Positions 30,842 through 38,798 of a DNA stretch of 64,000 nucleotides are shown here, in pieces (within the stretch, counting starts at the first letter, position 1; every line of letters starts with the position of its first letter). The notes under the pieces were generated by a model. That model was given only the letters and a program-made list of their open reading frames with translations, made no database searches and was not told where the DNA came from. This DNA comes from JBEKTY01 sp049515555 (lineage in GTDB: Bacteria > Planctomycetota > Planctomycetia > Pirellulales > Thermoguttaceae). Location of the stretch: assembly GCA_049515555.1 (NCBI GenBank), contig JBEKTY010000009.1:17287-81286 (forward strand), in the 5' to 3' direction. The position numbers and the translations under genes are program-made.

Positions 30842-33661
30842 TCAAGTCCTAGTAGTCGTCGCTTGCTTGCTACACACCCTCTTTCCATGCACTTCAATCG
30901 TATCCTTGTAGTTCTCCTTGAAGCGCACCATCAACTCGCTTCCCCTACGCCTGTGTATATTCACTTCTTTACAAACCAATGAGTTGGTAGTCCAACCACG
31001 TTCTTCCAACTGTCTCAAGCACTCCTGAGCGTAGCTTTGGTACCGTTCTGCATAATCACTACGCATTTGTCGACGAAGATCAAATAATTCAGAAGACATG
31101 AACGGTTCTACGCGCCAATCTGTGATTCTGGCATTGGTAATGACATAGATAACACACTCCCGCTGCAAGGGCCTCACTCGTCCAATGGCTTGGACGAGTT
31201 CGGCTGTGACAAGGAAGTCCTGGATCGGTTGAATCTGCATGTCGGCATAGCCCATGTTCTCAGCCATAAACTGCTCGTCCATCCGGCGTTGACGGCTGTA
31301 CTTCGTGGTCGGGAGTCCGTCGAAGCCGTAAAGGGCGAGCGCCAACTCCCAGATCGTCGCTTCATCTTTGTACGGGGTGCCCAAGACGATCAAGAAGTCA
31401 TTATCGAAGGTATGGCCGCGGCAGGGGAAGTTGTAGAGACCCACGAGTTTGTCACCGTTGGCTAGCTTTTTCAGCAGTCCGTACTCGGGCGTTGGGTCTT
31501 TCGTGGCCCTTTTGAACGAAATCAGCGGCATCGGGCCGTGCTTATCCAGTATGCGCTCGATGATCTGGACCAGCCAGGATGGATTGTGCTCGCGGTGCCG
31601 GGCGACCTGCCTGGCGATGAAATTGCGCGAAACGTCGTAGTCCATGATCTGCACAACGCGGCCTTTTTGCTCGACCTTTGGCGGCTCGAAGATTTTTACA
31701 TCCCAGCCGGGAGCTAGGGCACGGATCAGGTCTTCGTTGGCCGTGGCGTCCAGGATGAACACTTCCTTGTCGTTGGGCAGGGGGTGATTGGCGCGGAAGC
31801 GGACATTGATAGCGTCTTTGTCGTCGGCGGGAATACGTTCAAGGAGCACGGAGCCATCCATCTGCGTGAGCAGATGGATGGCGGGCGTATAGAGATTAGG
31901 GGTGCGGTGGTTTTCTGCTTGGAAAGCCTGAGCATTCAGCCACCTCACCAGGGCCGGTGATTTCCTTGCGCTGGGCGAATGCACCTCAGATGGGACTCGA
32001 TAGGGCCGAAACTTAATCGGACGGTTGTGCTGGTCCTTGGTGGTGGAGAATTCCAGCGCCGCCGATTCCAACCAACTGACCAGACGCAGGACAGATTGCA
32101 GATGGCTCTTCAACTCCCCCCTGGCCGACCGGTATCTTTCCGCGACCAGGGACGCCCAGGCCAGCCAGGCATCCAGCGAGTAGGAGGACGGAGCGAGCAA
32201 CAGGTCGATGCAATTCTCGTCGAAGATCACGACGGGGCGTGTATCATTGCCGTAGCTGTAGTAGAATCCATCGTGGGTATGATAGATTGCGGCGCAGCAA
32301 AGCTGGTCGGCTGCCGCCAGGTTGGAGAAGCCTAGCAAGTAGGGGCAGTTCCTCGGCCCGATCTCGCATTGCTGACATGGTAATCCTTGGCTCGGTTGAT
32401 AGCCACGGCCCGAGGTCGCTTCGTATTCATCAGGATGACGACAGCCGGACTCGCGAAGGACGGGCATCCGGCGAGCGCAGCCGCCAAACTGTTCCAATGC
32501 GGTAAGATGTGTGTCGGCCAGGTCGTTCTCAAGCGTCAGGATGACGGCACGCTTGCCCTTCTCGGCCAAGGTTTTGCACATGAGGTAGGTTTTGCCCAGC
32601 CCCGGCAGACCCTTAACGATATGAAGCGTTTTCGGGCTCGCTGGACGGCTCAATTCCTGATGGAAGTATTTTTCCAGCGATTGCCTTCCCTCTTCGATGG
32701 GGACTCTATCCTCGGCCAACGTCGTCGGCGTCGGGACAGCAATTCTTCGGCTGTGGGGGCGGCCGGATTGAGCGCCTGCTTCTTTCTCGTATCGTTTGAA
32801 GATGTCGATCCAGGGTTCGCTGGTGAGTGCCTGCAATATCTGGAAGAAAAGATGGTTCTTGCCCGCGGCGAAGTCGCGTAGGACGCCATTGCGGACATTG
32901 AAGATGCCGGAGGGGTGATGATCGGGCTTCCCGCCGCGCAGTTCGGCAGGGACGTAGCAGGGAATGTTGCCGTTTCCATCTGGCTCACGGACGGCGAACA
33001 GCATTCCAGCCTTTTCCGCCTCGGCGAGCAGGTCGAAGTGGCGCAGCACGTAATCAAGATCGTTTCGGAAAGGAAATGCTGGCTGTCTTGGTCCTCGGGC
33101 CTTGCGACCGGCGGTGTTTTCACGCTTCTTCACCCGCTCCCGATAATAATCGACGATTTGCTCGGGCAACGGCGGGGGCGGAACATCAAACGGGTTAATA
33201 ATCCATTGATAATTGACTTCGCCCGAGGGGTGCGGCGATGGCGGCAAGACGGATTGATGCCGGTCAGCCCGGAACTCGATCTTGAACGGCTCAATTCTGA
33301 GGTAACCGATTGCATCGTGATCCCGAAACAGCCGGTGCTTGCTTTTCTGGGATCGCCAACACGGGAATTCCAGCCCCTCGCACAGATCGTCGAGCATCAT
33401 TTCGCCTTCTGGGGTGTCGCCCTCCAGATCAAGCAAACCAGAACCACCGAGGTTCAGGCCGATGCCAAGATGAGGGTTATTAACGAGCAGCCGACGCAGT
33501 ACCTCCGGGCTTGGATTATAATCAGGCCAGCCGTCCCAAAGTGGCCGCTTACCGCGCACGGGTAATAACCACCAACCGAGGTCATCCGCGTAGCGATGGG
33601 CGGCGTCGATCAAAACGCGTTGTTGGACGGTCATTTGCATTTGCTGCGGGGCGCTCGTCAT
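30842..33661 (-). CDS. Primase-polymerase / DinG-like helicase fusion (replication protein)
   Basis: A 939-residue protein. Residues about 20-180 are a bifunctional primase-polymerase domain: GWWLLPVRGKRPLWDGWPDY, GLNLGGSGLLDLEGD with the acidic metal site, and LPPSPHPSGEVNYQW. The helicase part follows: GLPGLGKTYLM with Walker A lysine K357, VVIFDEN with D481-E482, and LVQAIGRVRPLQRECVIYVI (motif VI, from about 822). Between the Walker motifs lie four cysteines, C407, C429, C432 and C439, spaced like the Fe-S cluster insertion of XPD/DinG helicases. It would start and unwind DNA for replication of the element. The gene is on the - strand with hairpins on both sides. Confidence 0.8.
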   Translation of the reverse strand: MTSAPQQMQMTVQQRVLIDAAHRYADDLGWWLLPVRGKRPLWDGWPDYNPSPEVLRRLLVNNPHLGIGLNLGGSGLLDLEGDTPEGEMMLDDLCEGLEFPCWRSQKSKHRLFRDHDAIGYLRIEPFKIEFRADRHQSVLPPSPHPSGEVNYQWIINPFDVPPPPLPEQIVDYYRERVKKRENTAGRKARGPRQPAFPFRNDLDYVLRHFDLLAEAEKAGMLFAVREPDGNGNIPCYVPAELRGGKPDHHPSGIFNVRNGVLRDFAAGKNHLFFQILQALTSEPWIDIFKRYEKEAGAQSGRPHSRRIAVPTPTTLAEDRVPIEEGRQSLEKYFHQELSRPASPKTLHIVKGLPGLGKTYLMCKTLAEKGKRAVILTLENDLADTHLTALEQFGGCARRMPVLRESGCRHPDEYEATSGRGYQPSQGLPCQQCEIGPRNCPYLLGFSNLAAADQLCCAAIYHTHDGFYYSYGNDTRPVVIFDENCIDLLLAPSSYSLDAWLAWASLVAERYRSARGELKSHLQSVLRLVSWLESAALEFSTTKDQHNRPIKFRPYRVPSEVHSPSARKSPALVRWLNAQAFQAENHRTPNLYTPAIHLLTQMDGSVLLERIPADDKDAINVRFRANHPLPNDKEVFILDATANEDLIRALAPGWDVKIFEPPKVEQKGRVVQIMDYDVSRNFIARQVARHREHNPSWLVQIIERILDKHGPMPLISFKRATKDPTPEYGLLKKLANGDKLVGLYNFPCRGHTFDNDFLIVLGTPYKDEATIWELALALYGFDGLPTTKYSRQRRMDEQFMAENMGYADMQIQPIQDFLVTAELVQAIGRVRPLQRECVIYVITNARITDWRVEPFMSSELFDLRRQMRSDYAERYQSYAQECLRQLEERGWTTNSLVCKEVNIHRRRGSELMVRFKENYKDTIEVHGKRVCSKQATTTRT

Positions 33662-33816
33662 CGCGAAAACGGTCCTGGACGTGGTCTTTGAATACTACGC
33701 ACTGGCTATTCCTTTTCATTACCGTGGGCAATTATCAGCTCGACGCGGGATGAGGTGAGGAACCGCTCTGTTGCCCGATTATTAACACCAAGCAGCAGGG
33801 CGGCCCTGAGCCATTG
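33662..33816. other. 155-base gap upstream of the primase-helicase gene
   Basis: No gene, hairpin or repeat was recognised here. It must hold the promoter of the primase-helicase gene on the - strand if that gene is not part of the transcript from 34050, but no convincing -35/-10 pair was found. Confidence 0.3.
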
Positions 33817-34050
33817 TCACGCACCTGGATCGAGCGGCTCCACCCCCGCATCGAGCATCATCTCTTCGCGCCAAAGGCCGATCAGCGCTTCCTCGCAGTG
33901 TGTCTCCTCTGCTGCCGCAGCAGCGATCTCCAACTCGTTTGCCTGACGTTCTTTGAGTTCCTTGACGCGGCGGCCCGCCGCCTTCCATCGCTCGACGGCT
34001 GCGTCGACACGTTGCTGCATTGGATCGAGGTCATCTGTCACTTTGGTCAT
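33817..34050 (-). CDS. Small coiled-coil-like protein
   Basis: A 77-residue, highly charged helical protein: MQQRVDAAVERWKAAGRRVK followed by ELKERQANELEIAAAAAEET, with Leu/Val at heptad-like spacing. The C-terminus has EEALIGLWREEMMLDAGVEP. AAGGTG stands before the ATG. It may pair with the replication protein whose gene follows, by context only. Confidence 0.45.
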   Translation of the reverse strand: MTKVTDDLDPMQQRVDAAVERWKAAGRRVKELKERQANELEIAAAAAEETHCEEALIGLWREEMMLDAGVEPLDPGA

Positions 34051-34089
34051 GTTTCACCTTCTTTCGTTGTCTTTCATTCTGTAAATCGC

Positions 34090-34122
34090 GCCGTTCCTCC
34101 GGGCACGGCCCGGAGGAACGGC
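34090..34122. terminator. Strong hairpin upstream of the 34050 gene
   Basis: GCCGTTCCTCCGGG and CCCGGAGGAACGGC pair perfectly around CACGG. The stem is GC-rich with no T-tract. Followed on the same strand by an inverted repeat and copy E of the dispersed repeat. Confidence 0.6.
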
Positions 34123-34149
34123 TTCCTGCCTTCCGTGTTTCTAATCCCT

Positions 34150-34229
34150 GTCGCCGAAACGTTCGGCGACCTTTGTGTCACGTACATCGAACCTGCGTTG
34201 AGGTTTCCCAAATCCTTTTTGGCGGGAAC
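34150..34229. repeat. Intergenic module, copy E
   Basis: GTCGCCGAAACGTTCGGCGAC (34150-34170) is a perfect palindrome of 9-base arms around ACG, replacing the TCGCCGA arms of other copies. Copy E of the 55-base repeat follows from GTGTCACGTACATCGAACCT at 34175 to GGAACT near 34229 and is the most divergent. It lies 100 to 180 bases upstream of the gene starting at 34050. Confidence 0.65.
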
Positions 34230-34271
34230 TCTCACAGGTGGGCGTCGACGTGCGACCTGTCAGTGTTGAGT

Positions 34272-34304
34272 CACCCTGCTCCGGCGTAAGACCGGAGCAG
34301 GGTG
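34272..34304. terminator. Strong hairpin downstream of the DUF3102-like gene
   Basis: CACCCTGCTCCGG (34272-34284) pairs with CCGGAGCAGGGTG (34292-34304) around CGTAAGA. It is 27 bases beyond the stop of the - strand gene ending at 34331 and is the natural terminator candidate for it. Confidence 0.6.
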
Positions 34305-34312
34305 GCAAACAT

Positions 34313-34327
34313 TTTCCACCGTGGAAA
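34313..34327. repeat. TTTCCACCGTGGAAA palindrome, copy 1
   Basis: A perfect 15-base interrupted palindrome with TTTCCAC and GTGGAAA arms. The same sequence recurs at 37702-37716 and, as TTTCCACGGTGGAAA, at 37949-37963. It lies between the terminator hairpin and the stop of the DUF3102-like gene. Confidence 0.6.
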
Positions 34328-34330
34328 GTC

Positions 34331-35062
34331 CTAAGCGGCTTTCCGGTGCGATGTTTTCCTCCTGCTCACAGCAGGCTCCGCCACAGGCTCCTCTCGTAAC
34401 GTGGCCACCAGCCGTGGCAGCAACTCAATCAGAGCGTCGATGTCGGCGCCAATCTGTTGACGCTGCCGCTTGCCTGTGGGCCAGGCCGCCCGCAGCGTCT
34501 GAACATCGACATCAAGCAAGGTGACAACCTTCTCTTTGAGTTGATTTACCTGCCACGGCACAGCCCTGCGCAGTTCCTCCTCCAAACACTCGTTGCGGGA
34601 CCGCATCTCTACGATGCCCGTCCCGTTCTGCCCGGACGCCGGGGCATCCGGGGAGTTCACAGCCCACGACGGCTTCCCGCCGTTGGTGACGCCAGGCTTC
34701 TTCCGGCCTGCCGCAGATCGCTTCGCTGCTGGTTGCCGTGGCTTGCGTTCCCTGGGCGCTTCCAGCCCAGCCTCGGTGAGCGCCTGTAGAATGCCGACGG
34801 TCCTCAACCGCTCGAACGCCTCGTCGCTTTCGTACTTCCGATACAGCCCCATGTAGCGGCTTGCCGTAGCGTTTGAGAACTTGTGTTCTCTCTTCCAGTC
34901 CGTGAAACTCTTGCTTTCTTTTTTGCAGCGCTCCTTCGCTAGCGTCATCGCTTTGCCAACCAGCCAGACATCAACTGCCATTCGCTGGTGGCGCTGGATA
35001 CAGAACTGTCCGAGCCTCATGAGGCTCCACTTCTCACTAGGGGTGTCGTTAATCGACTTCAT
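34331..35062 (-). CDS. DUF3102/plasmid-maintenance-like protein
   Basis: A 243-residue protein from the ATG at 35062, chosen because AAGGAG lies 8 bases upstream; the frame also opens at a TTG six codons earlier inside that ribosome site. WLVGKAMTLAKERCKKESKS followed by FTDWKREHKFSNATASRYMG resembles the DUF3102 block of plasmid and phage proteins (a helix, then a helix-turn-helix-like segment). The middle is a basic, low-complexity linker, and the C-terminus (QLKEKVVTLLDVDVQTLRAA, DALIELLPRLVATLRE) is helical. A partition or copy-control role would fit the element but is inference. Confidence 0.5.
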   Translation of the reverse strand: MKSINDTPSEKWSLMRLGQFCIQRHQRMAVDVWLVGKAMTLAKERCKKESKSFTDWKREHKFSNATASRYMGLYRKYESDEAFERLRTVGILQALTEAGLEAPRERKPRQPAAKRSAAGRKKPGVTNGGKPSWAVNSPDAPASGQNGTGIVEMRSRNECLEEELRRAVPWQVNQLKEKVVTLLDVDVQTLRAAWPTGKRQRQQIGADIDALIELLPRLVATLREEPVAEPAVSRRKTSHRKAA

Positions 35063-35105
35063 TCTGAGACTCCTTTTCAAGGAGGGTTACAGGGAAACAC
35101 ACACA

Positions 35106-35650
35106 TCATCCTGCCAAACGCCGTCCATCCTTGTCGTAATTCATCCATACGGTCTCGATCCGTAGCGGTTTCGTCTTTGCGGGCGAGATCGAGCAATAGG
35201 TCTGTATGTCCACGGTGCGCCAGTCCGCCAGGATCGTGTCGTAGATCGCATTTCGATAGCCCGAAAGCATCGCCAGTCCCTTGATGTTCCTTAACCTCGT
35301 CGCCAGTTCCACATGCTCGCCATTCTCCATGTCATGCAGGTAGATGTTTGGCGACACCCTTGTCGACAGCACATAGGGCGGATCGAGGTAGAACAGCACG
35401 TCGGCATCGTCATACCGATTGAGCACTTCCTGCCAAGGCAGGTTCTCCAACGTCACCGCAAAAAAGCGCCGTCCAACTGCCTCGATATGCTCGATTGCCG
35501 CCTCCCAACTTCGGCTGATGCGGACATTTCGCACACAGAACGAGCCAGGCGTGCTAGTGGGATCAGCTGGGGCATAATGCGCCACTTGCTACCGACCCAA
35601 CGGAATGTAGTTCTCCTGAGAACTGACGACGTAATGTTTGTGTTACTCAT
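35106..35650 (-). pseudogene. DNA adenine methyltransferase with internal deletion
   Basis: The ATG at 35650 (AAGGAG upstream) starts SSVLRRTTFRWVGSKWRIMP, the N-terminal F.W.G.K block of D12-class adenine methyltransferases. The next part in frame is out of phase and stops. In another phase the C-terminal half is intact: LPWQEVLNRYDDADVLFYLD then PPYVLSTRV, the DPPY catalytic motif. The roughly 100 residues that should hold the YVEPFGG SAM motif are missing. So both ends survive, joined at about 35555-35585 by a deletion with frameshift. The two halves cannot form an active enzyme. The gene probably once protected the element from restriction. Confidence 0.7.
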
Positions 35651-35816
35651 CTTTATCTCCTTGTATTGTTTGAGTGACACGCTTTGTAATCACAACGCCA
35701 TCCAATTTAGCGTTTTCAAAAAGATAAACAATGTCGTTTTCAAAAGCAGTGATTTTCTGAAGCCACGGTGTCCCTTTTTTATACCTAAAACTGAGAAGCC
35801 GTGTTCTGTGACACAA
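35643..35816 (-). CDS. Small putative protein overlapping the methyltransferase remnant
   Basis: A possible 57-residue product from a TTG at 35816, ending at TGA that overlaps the ATG of the methyltransferase remnant (ATGA-type junction). The sequence includes GTPWLQKITAFENDIVYLFE and LDGVVITKRVTQTIQGDKDE. The overlap suggests a coupled pair, but no ribosome site or family supports it. The surrounding 35640-35830 is clearly AT-rich. Confidence 0.3.
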   Translation of the reverse strand: MCHRTRLLSFRYKKGTPWLQKITAFENDIVYLFENAKLDGVVITKRVTQTIQGDKDE

Positions 35817-36182
35817 AACGATATTGATTAGAGGAGACTGTTTCGCTAGGGATGGGGAAATGCAGCCACCGCCCATTGTCTGGCGCAGGGTCCTGGCAAT
35901 AGGATGACTTATGAGGCACAACAAAGAGGGATGAGGAAAGCGCGCATCAGTGAAGGAAATAGCCGAGGGCGGCGACCTACTCGACCTGTGGCAGCACCGA
36001 TCTGGTCGCAGGAAAGACAAAGAGGAGAAAGAACGGTTGATACGATGCGGACCATGCATCGGCTGCGGATACAACGAGGCAATTGCCGGAACGACCGTTG
36101 GAGCGAAGACGCGCGCGTGCGGTAGGATGGAAGCCAAGCCCCGCCCCACCGATGGGATCGGTGGGGCGGGGCGTTCTTCAAG
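35817..36182. other. Stretch without a supported gene
   Basis: About 365 bases between the methyltransferase remnant and the AAA+ gene. It holds only a very strong hairpin at 36138-36172. Frames here have biased low-complexity translation and no ribosome sites. Confidence 0.4.
36138..36172. terminator. Strong hairpin downstream of the AAA+ ATPase gene
   Basis: GCCCCGCCCCACCGAT (36138-36153) pairs perfectly with ATCGGTGGGGCGGGGC (36157-36172) around GGG. It lies 11 bases beyond the stop of the - strand gene ending at 36183 and is its likely terminator. Confidence 0.65.
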
Positions 36183-37127
36183 TCAGGACGCCACCCTGAC
36201 GATATGAGTAAGCATCCCTGTCGCTTTCGCCTCCCTCAGGCGGTTGTAGAACACCTGCCTGCTCCAGCCAGTTCGCTGTTTCCAGAGACCGAGACGAGCC
36301 TCGGTGTTATTGGCGTCCGTGAAGCAGCGGCATGCGATCTCCCGCTCCCTTTCGACACGGTCGTGCCGTTTCTCAATGACGGGTTCACCAACAATCTTAC
36401 TTTTCACAATGTCCGTCCAATGGACAGTCGGAGCTTTCGCATGTTTCCAGTACCAATAGGATGGCAGCGCATGATCGAAGTACGCCCGCAAGTCCACTCT
36501 GCCAGATTGCATTGCGTCGATGACATACTCTGCAACTTCGTGGCACTCCGCTGGCGGTATCAGGTGTCCTCGGTGCGTGTATCCTTTCGCAGCACTGTCC
36601 CGAATAATCGCCACGATCTCGTCGGGACGCAGTTGCCAAAGGAGCGGTCGCATCCTGGAAGCCACCGCACCGATAACGCCGTTACCTGACAGGTCTTCGT
36701 TCGAGATCACGATCACGCCGCCTTCAAACACGAAGTCAAAGGAGCCTCTTGCTGTCGTGTAGGTTATTCGCCGAGGAGCCCCCCGAACAGACGCGCAAGC
36801 AGATCGCAAAATGCCAGCCGAGGTCTTGTCCTTGTACAGGTCTTCCATATCCTCGAACAGATGGACTTGGTGGCGGAAAAAGAATAGTTGCTCGACGAGC
36901 GCCCTGGGGGTCATCCTGCTATTCCAGTGCAGCCACTTCCCAGGTCCAGGCTTACGGTCCAACTGCATGCTCACGACATGGCTTTTGCCGTGACCGCCTG
37001 GACCAAAAAAGAAGAACGATGGAACGTCGCCGCTGACGACTTCATCGACTCGGGCGGCGACGATCTTGGCTAGTCTCTGGACTCGATCCAGAGGACTGGT
37101 GTTGGACTTGGCAGATGAAAGGCGCAT
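36183..37127 (-). CDS. AAA+ ATPase (element replication/DNA handling)
   Basis: A 314-residue ATPase. FFFFGPGGHGKSHVV is the Walker A loop, VHLFEDMEDLYK the Walker B strand with Asp-Met-Glu, and GGVIVISNEDLSGN the sensor-1 Asn. The rest is helical with AVASRMRPLLWQLRPDEIVA, a plausible arginine-finger region. The ATG at 37127 is preceded by GGAGG; a longer frame of 12 more codons upstream has no ribosome site. Similar ATPases load helicases or process DNA in phages and plasmids. It is the first gene of the left-going set of replication-like genes. Confidence 0.65.
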   Translation of the reverse strand: MRLSSAKSNTSPLDRVQRLAKIVAARVDEVVSGDVPSFFFFGPGGHGKSHVVSMQLDRKPGPGKWLHWNSRMTPRALVEQLFFFRHQVHLFEDMEDLYKDKTSAGILRSACASVRGAPRRITYTTARGSFDFVFEGGVIVISNEDLSGNGVIGAVASRMRPLLWQLRPDEIVAIIRDSAAKGYTHRGHLIPPAECHEVAEYVIDAMQSGRVDLRAYFDHALPSYWYWKHAKAPTVHWTDIVKSKIVGEPVIEKRHDRVEREREIACRCFTDANNTEARLGLWKQRTGWSRQVFYNRLREAKATGMLTHIVRVAS

Positions 37128-37170
37128 GGCTAATCCTCCATTGTTGAAAGGGAAACAATACAAAGTAGGA

Positions 37171-37494
37171 TTAGCGCACCAAGGTAGGATACCACCAATT
37201 TAGCACACGCCGAAGTGCGGCACAAGGGCAGTTGGAGTTTCGGGCGTAAAGCAAGCGCAGAGGCGGCACGCCACGCAAATCGTCGCTTGCTTTTCGATGG
37301 TCCAGAGGCGGCTCCCGTTTAGTTAAAAAAGTTGGGGGCGGCGATGTGGCTGGGAAAAAATCACCGAACACAATTAAAACCATTGCAGCCACGAGCAATA
37401 CAATTACGCAACAAGCAATAATAAATGGGCACGCACATTTGTAAGAAGCGGCGACTATAATATTAGGGATGCCATTGTTGAAATGGGTGGACAT
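37171..37494 (-). CDS. Possible small membrane protein
   Basis: A candidate 107-residue product with one strongly hydrophobic stretch near residues 22-46 (CPFIIACCVIVLLVAAMVLI). It starts MSTHFNNGIPNIIVAASYKC at 37494 without a ribosome site. The tail after the hydrophobic part is basic. The gene could be real or an accident of AT-rich sequence, and confidence is low. Confidence 0.25.
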   Translation of the reverse strand: MSTHFNNGIPNIIVAASYKCACPFIIACCVIVLLVAAMVLIVFGDFFPATSPPPTFLTKREPPLDHRKASDDLRGVPPLRLLYARNSNCPCAALRRVLNWWYPTLVR

Positions 37495-38683
37495 CACAAC
37501 AGCACGCTTTGATGACTTCGAGCAATACTTGCCGTGATTGTAAGATGGATGTGTTGCCACGGTGAAACGCTTTGTTAAGACCCAGGCTGTCGGCGGAGAT
37601 GGCTCCTCGAAATGTCGTGGACAGGGGCTCGCCGTGGAGCGATGGGGGGGCAGCGAAGGTCGAGCCGTGAAGCGTGAGGCGCTGCCTGATCGGGGAGGCT
37701 TTTTCCACCGTGGAAAGTCTTGGACTACGGCGTCAGCGTGGGGATCATCCGCCGCTCCTGGCTTGGATACAAGGGCTGCGTGCCGTGTTGTCGTTCCGGT
37801 GGAAAGGTGGAAAAGTGGAGAACTCCGGCTCGCTGATTTATTGTCCGAGTCGGGTTGTGTCCGTGATCCGGGGTGTCCGAGGGCGAGCGGTCGGCGAGCC
37901 GCACGCCCTCGGACTGCGGGCGGGATGTGAGGCGATGAGGAGTCACACTTTCCACGGTGGAAAGTCCCGAACGGCGGCGTCAGATAGCGTGGCGGTGATC
38001 CTGGCGGTCTCGGCTCGGGCAGGATGGCTTCGTGCCGTGGTCTCGTTCCTGTGGAAACGTGGAAAAGTGGAATTCTCGGTGAGGAGACGTGACACCGGCT
38101 ACGGCAGGGGCAACGGGCTCGGGAGTCGAAATGCCCTCGCGCAGGTACAGGAGGGGCAGACGCGTACCGCCGGTCGCTTCATGATCGCCCTTCAGCCAGG
38201 GCGGCAAGACCTCGGAAACCACCCAAAGAGAACTGGTAGCGGTGGGATTGAGCTACGCCCCTGCTGGCGGTGGCGAGCCGACGGCAGCGGGCACATGGAA
38301 CCGAGGGCCGGGACACGGCGGACACCGCTCAATCTCGCCAAACATGAGGCCATTAAGAGTTGCCCCACTCTTCTGTGATCGGCCTTGATCCAGCCGGACA
38401 ACATCTCGGCGATGGCCCGCAGAGAAGTCGGTGCCAGTGGATTTGAGGCCGTCCTGGTGGCGGTGGCGATGATGGCATTGCGTACCGAGTCCGTGACCGG
38501 GCACGCCTTCAGGCAGTCGATGCCGGTGAAGTGTCACGGATTTGGGATGGGTGGGAAGAGGGGAAGGAATCGGTGTTCTTCGATCCCAGGACACGATGTT
38601 CGGCGGCGAACCGCCCTCCCGTTTGCCTCCCAAAAGGTTTGCAAAAAGGTTTGCAAACGTCGGTTTGCAGAAACGACACAAAA
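37495..38683. other. Long stretch without a supported gene, with repeats
   Basis: Nearly 1.2 kb between the AAA+ gene and the tRNA-Val. Open frames here have compositional bias and no ribosome site or family motif. It holds two copies of TTTCCAC-GTGGAAA palindromes and a diverged duplication of about 170 bases (37.69-37.86 and 37.94-38.11 kb), plus three copies of GGTTTGCA around 38635-38670. Confidence 0.5.
37690..38115. repeat. Diverged direct duplication with TTTCCAC palindromes
   Basis: The unit TTTCCACCGTGGAAAGTCTT at 37702 and the unit TTTCCACGGTGGAAAGTCCC at 37949 start parallel stretches. Both contain GGCGTCAG, later GTGCCGTG, then TCGTTCC followed by GTGGAAA-(G/C)GTGGAAAAGTGG (about 37794 and 38045). 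The copies are offset by about 247 bases and diverge strongly between these landmarks. Confidence 0.55.
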
Positions 38684-38718
38684 AAAGCCTTTCGCAACTC
38701 ATTGCTGCGAAAGGCTTT
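38684..38718 (-). terminator. Rho-independent terminator of tRNA-Val
   Basis: On the - strand AAAGCCTTTCGCA and TGCGAAAGGCTTT form a 13-pair stem around 9 bases, followed directly by a T-run (the + strand shows a run of A at 38679-38686). It begins 7 bases after the tRNA 3' end. Confidence 0.9.
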
Positions 38719-38724
38719 AGGAAG

Positions 38725-38798
38725 TGGGCGATAGAGGGCTCGAACCTCCGACCCCCAGCTTGTCGAGCTGGTGCTCTAACCAACTGAGCTAATCGCCC
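38725..38798 (-). tRNA. tRNA-Val (anticodon GAC)
   Basis: The - strand folds into a standard cloverleaf: acceptor GGGCGAT/ATCGCCC with discriminator A, D stem GCTC/GAGC with loop AGTTGGTTA, anticodon stem CCAGC/GCTGG with loop TCGACAA, variable GGGTC, and T stem GGAGG/CCTCT with loop TTCGAGC. The anticodon is GAC, reading GUC and GUU valine codons. Position 33 is C instead of the nearly universal U. The CCA end is not encoded. Its 3' end faces the accessory island, the usual site for element integration. Confidence 0.88.

Noticed and set aside
37674..38378. A long open frame on the + strand with two internal similar segments
   Set aside because: No ribosome site and no family motif; the internal similarity is the DNA duplication itself, and both strands give equally unlikely translations.
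25930..38700. cas1, cas2, cas4 or a second CRISPR array on the island
   Set aside because: None of the proteins read here carries the relevant motifs, and no regularly spaced repeats were seen apart from the array at 22010-22186.
38635..38725. A duplicated tRNA 3' end marking the left attachment site of the island
   Set aside because: No copy of the tRNA-Val 3' end (for example the T-loop plus acceptor segment) was found by eye between 22 and 38.6 kb; only small GGTTTGCA repeats are present near the gene.
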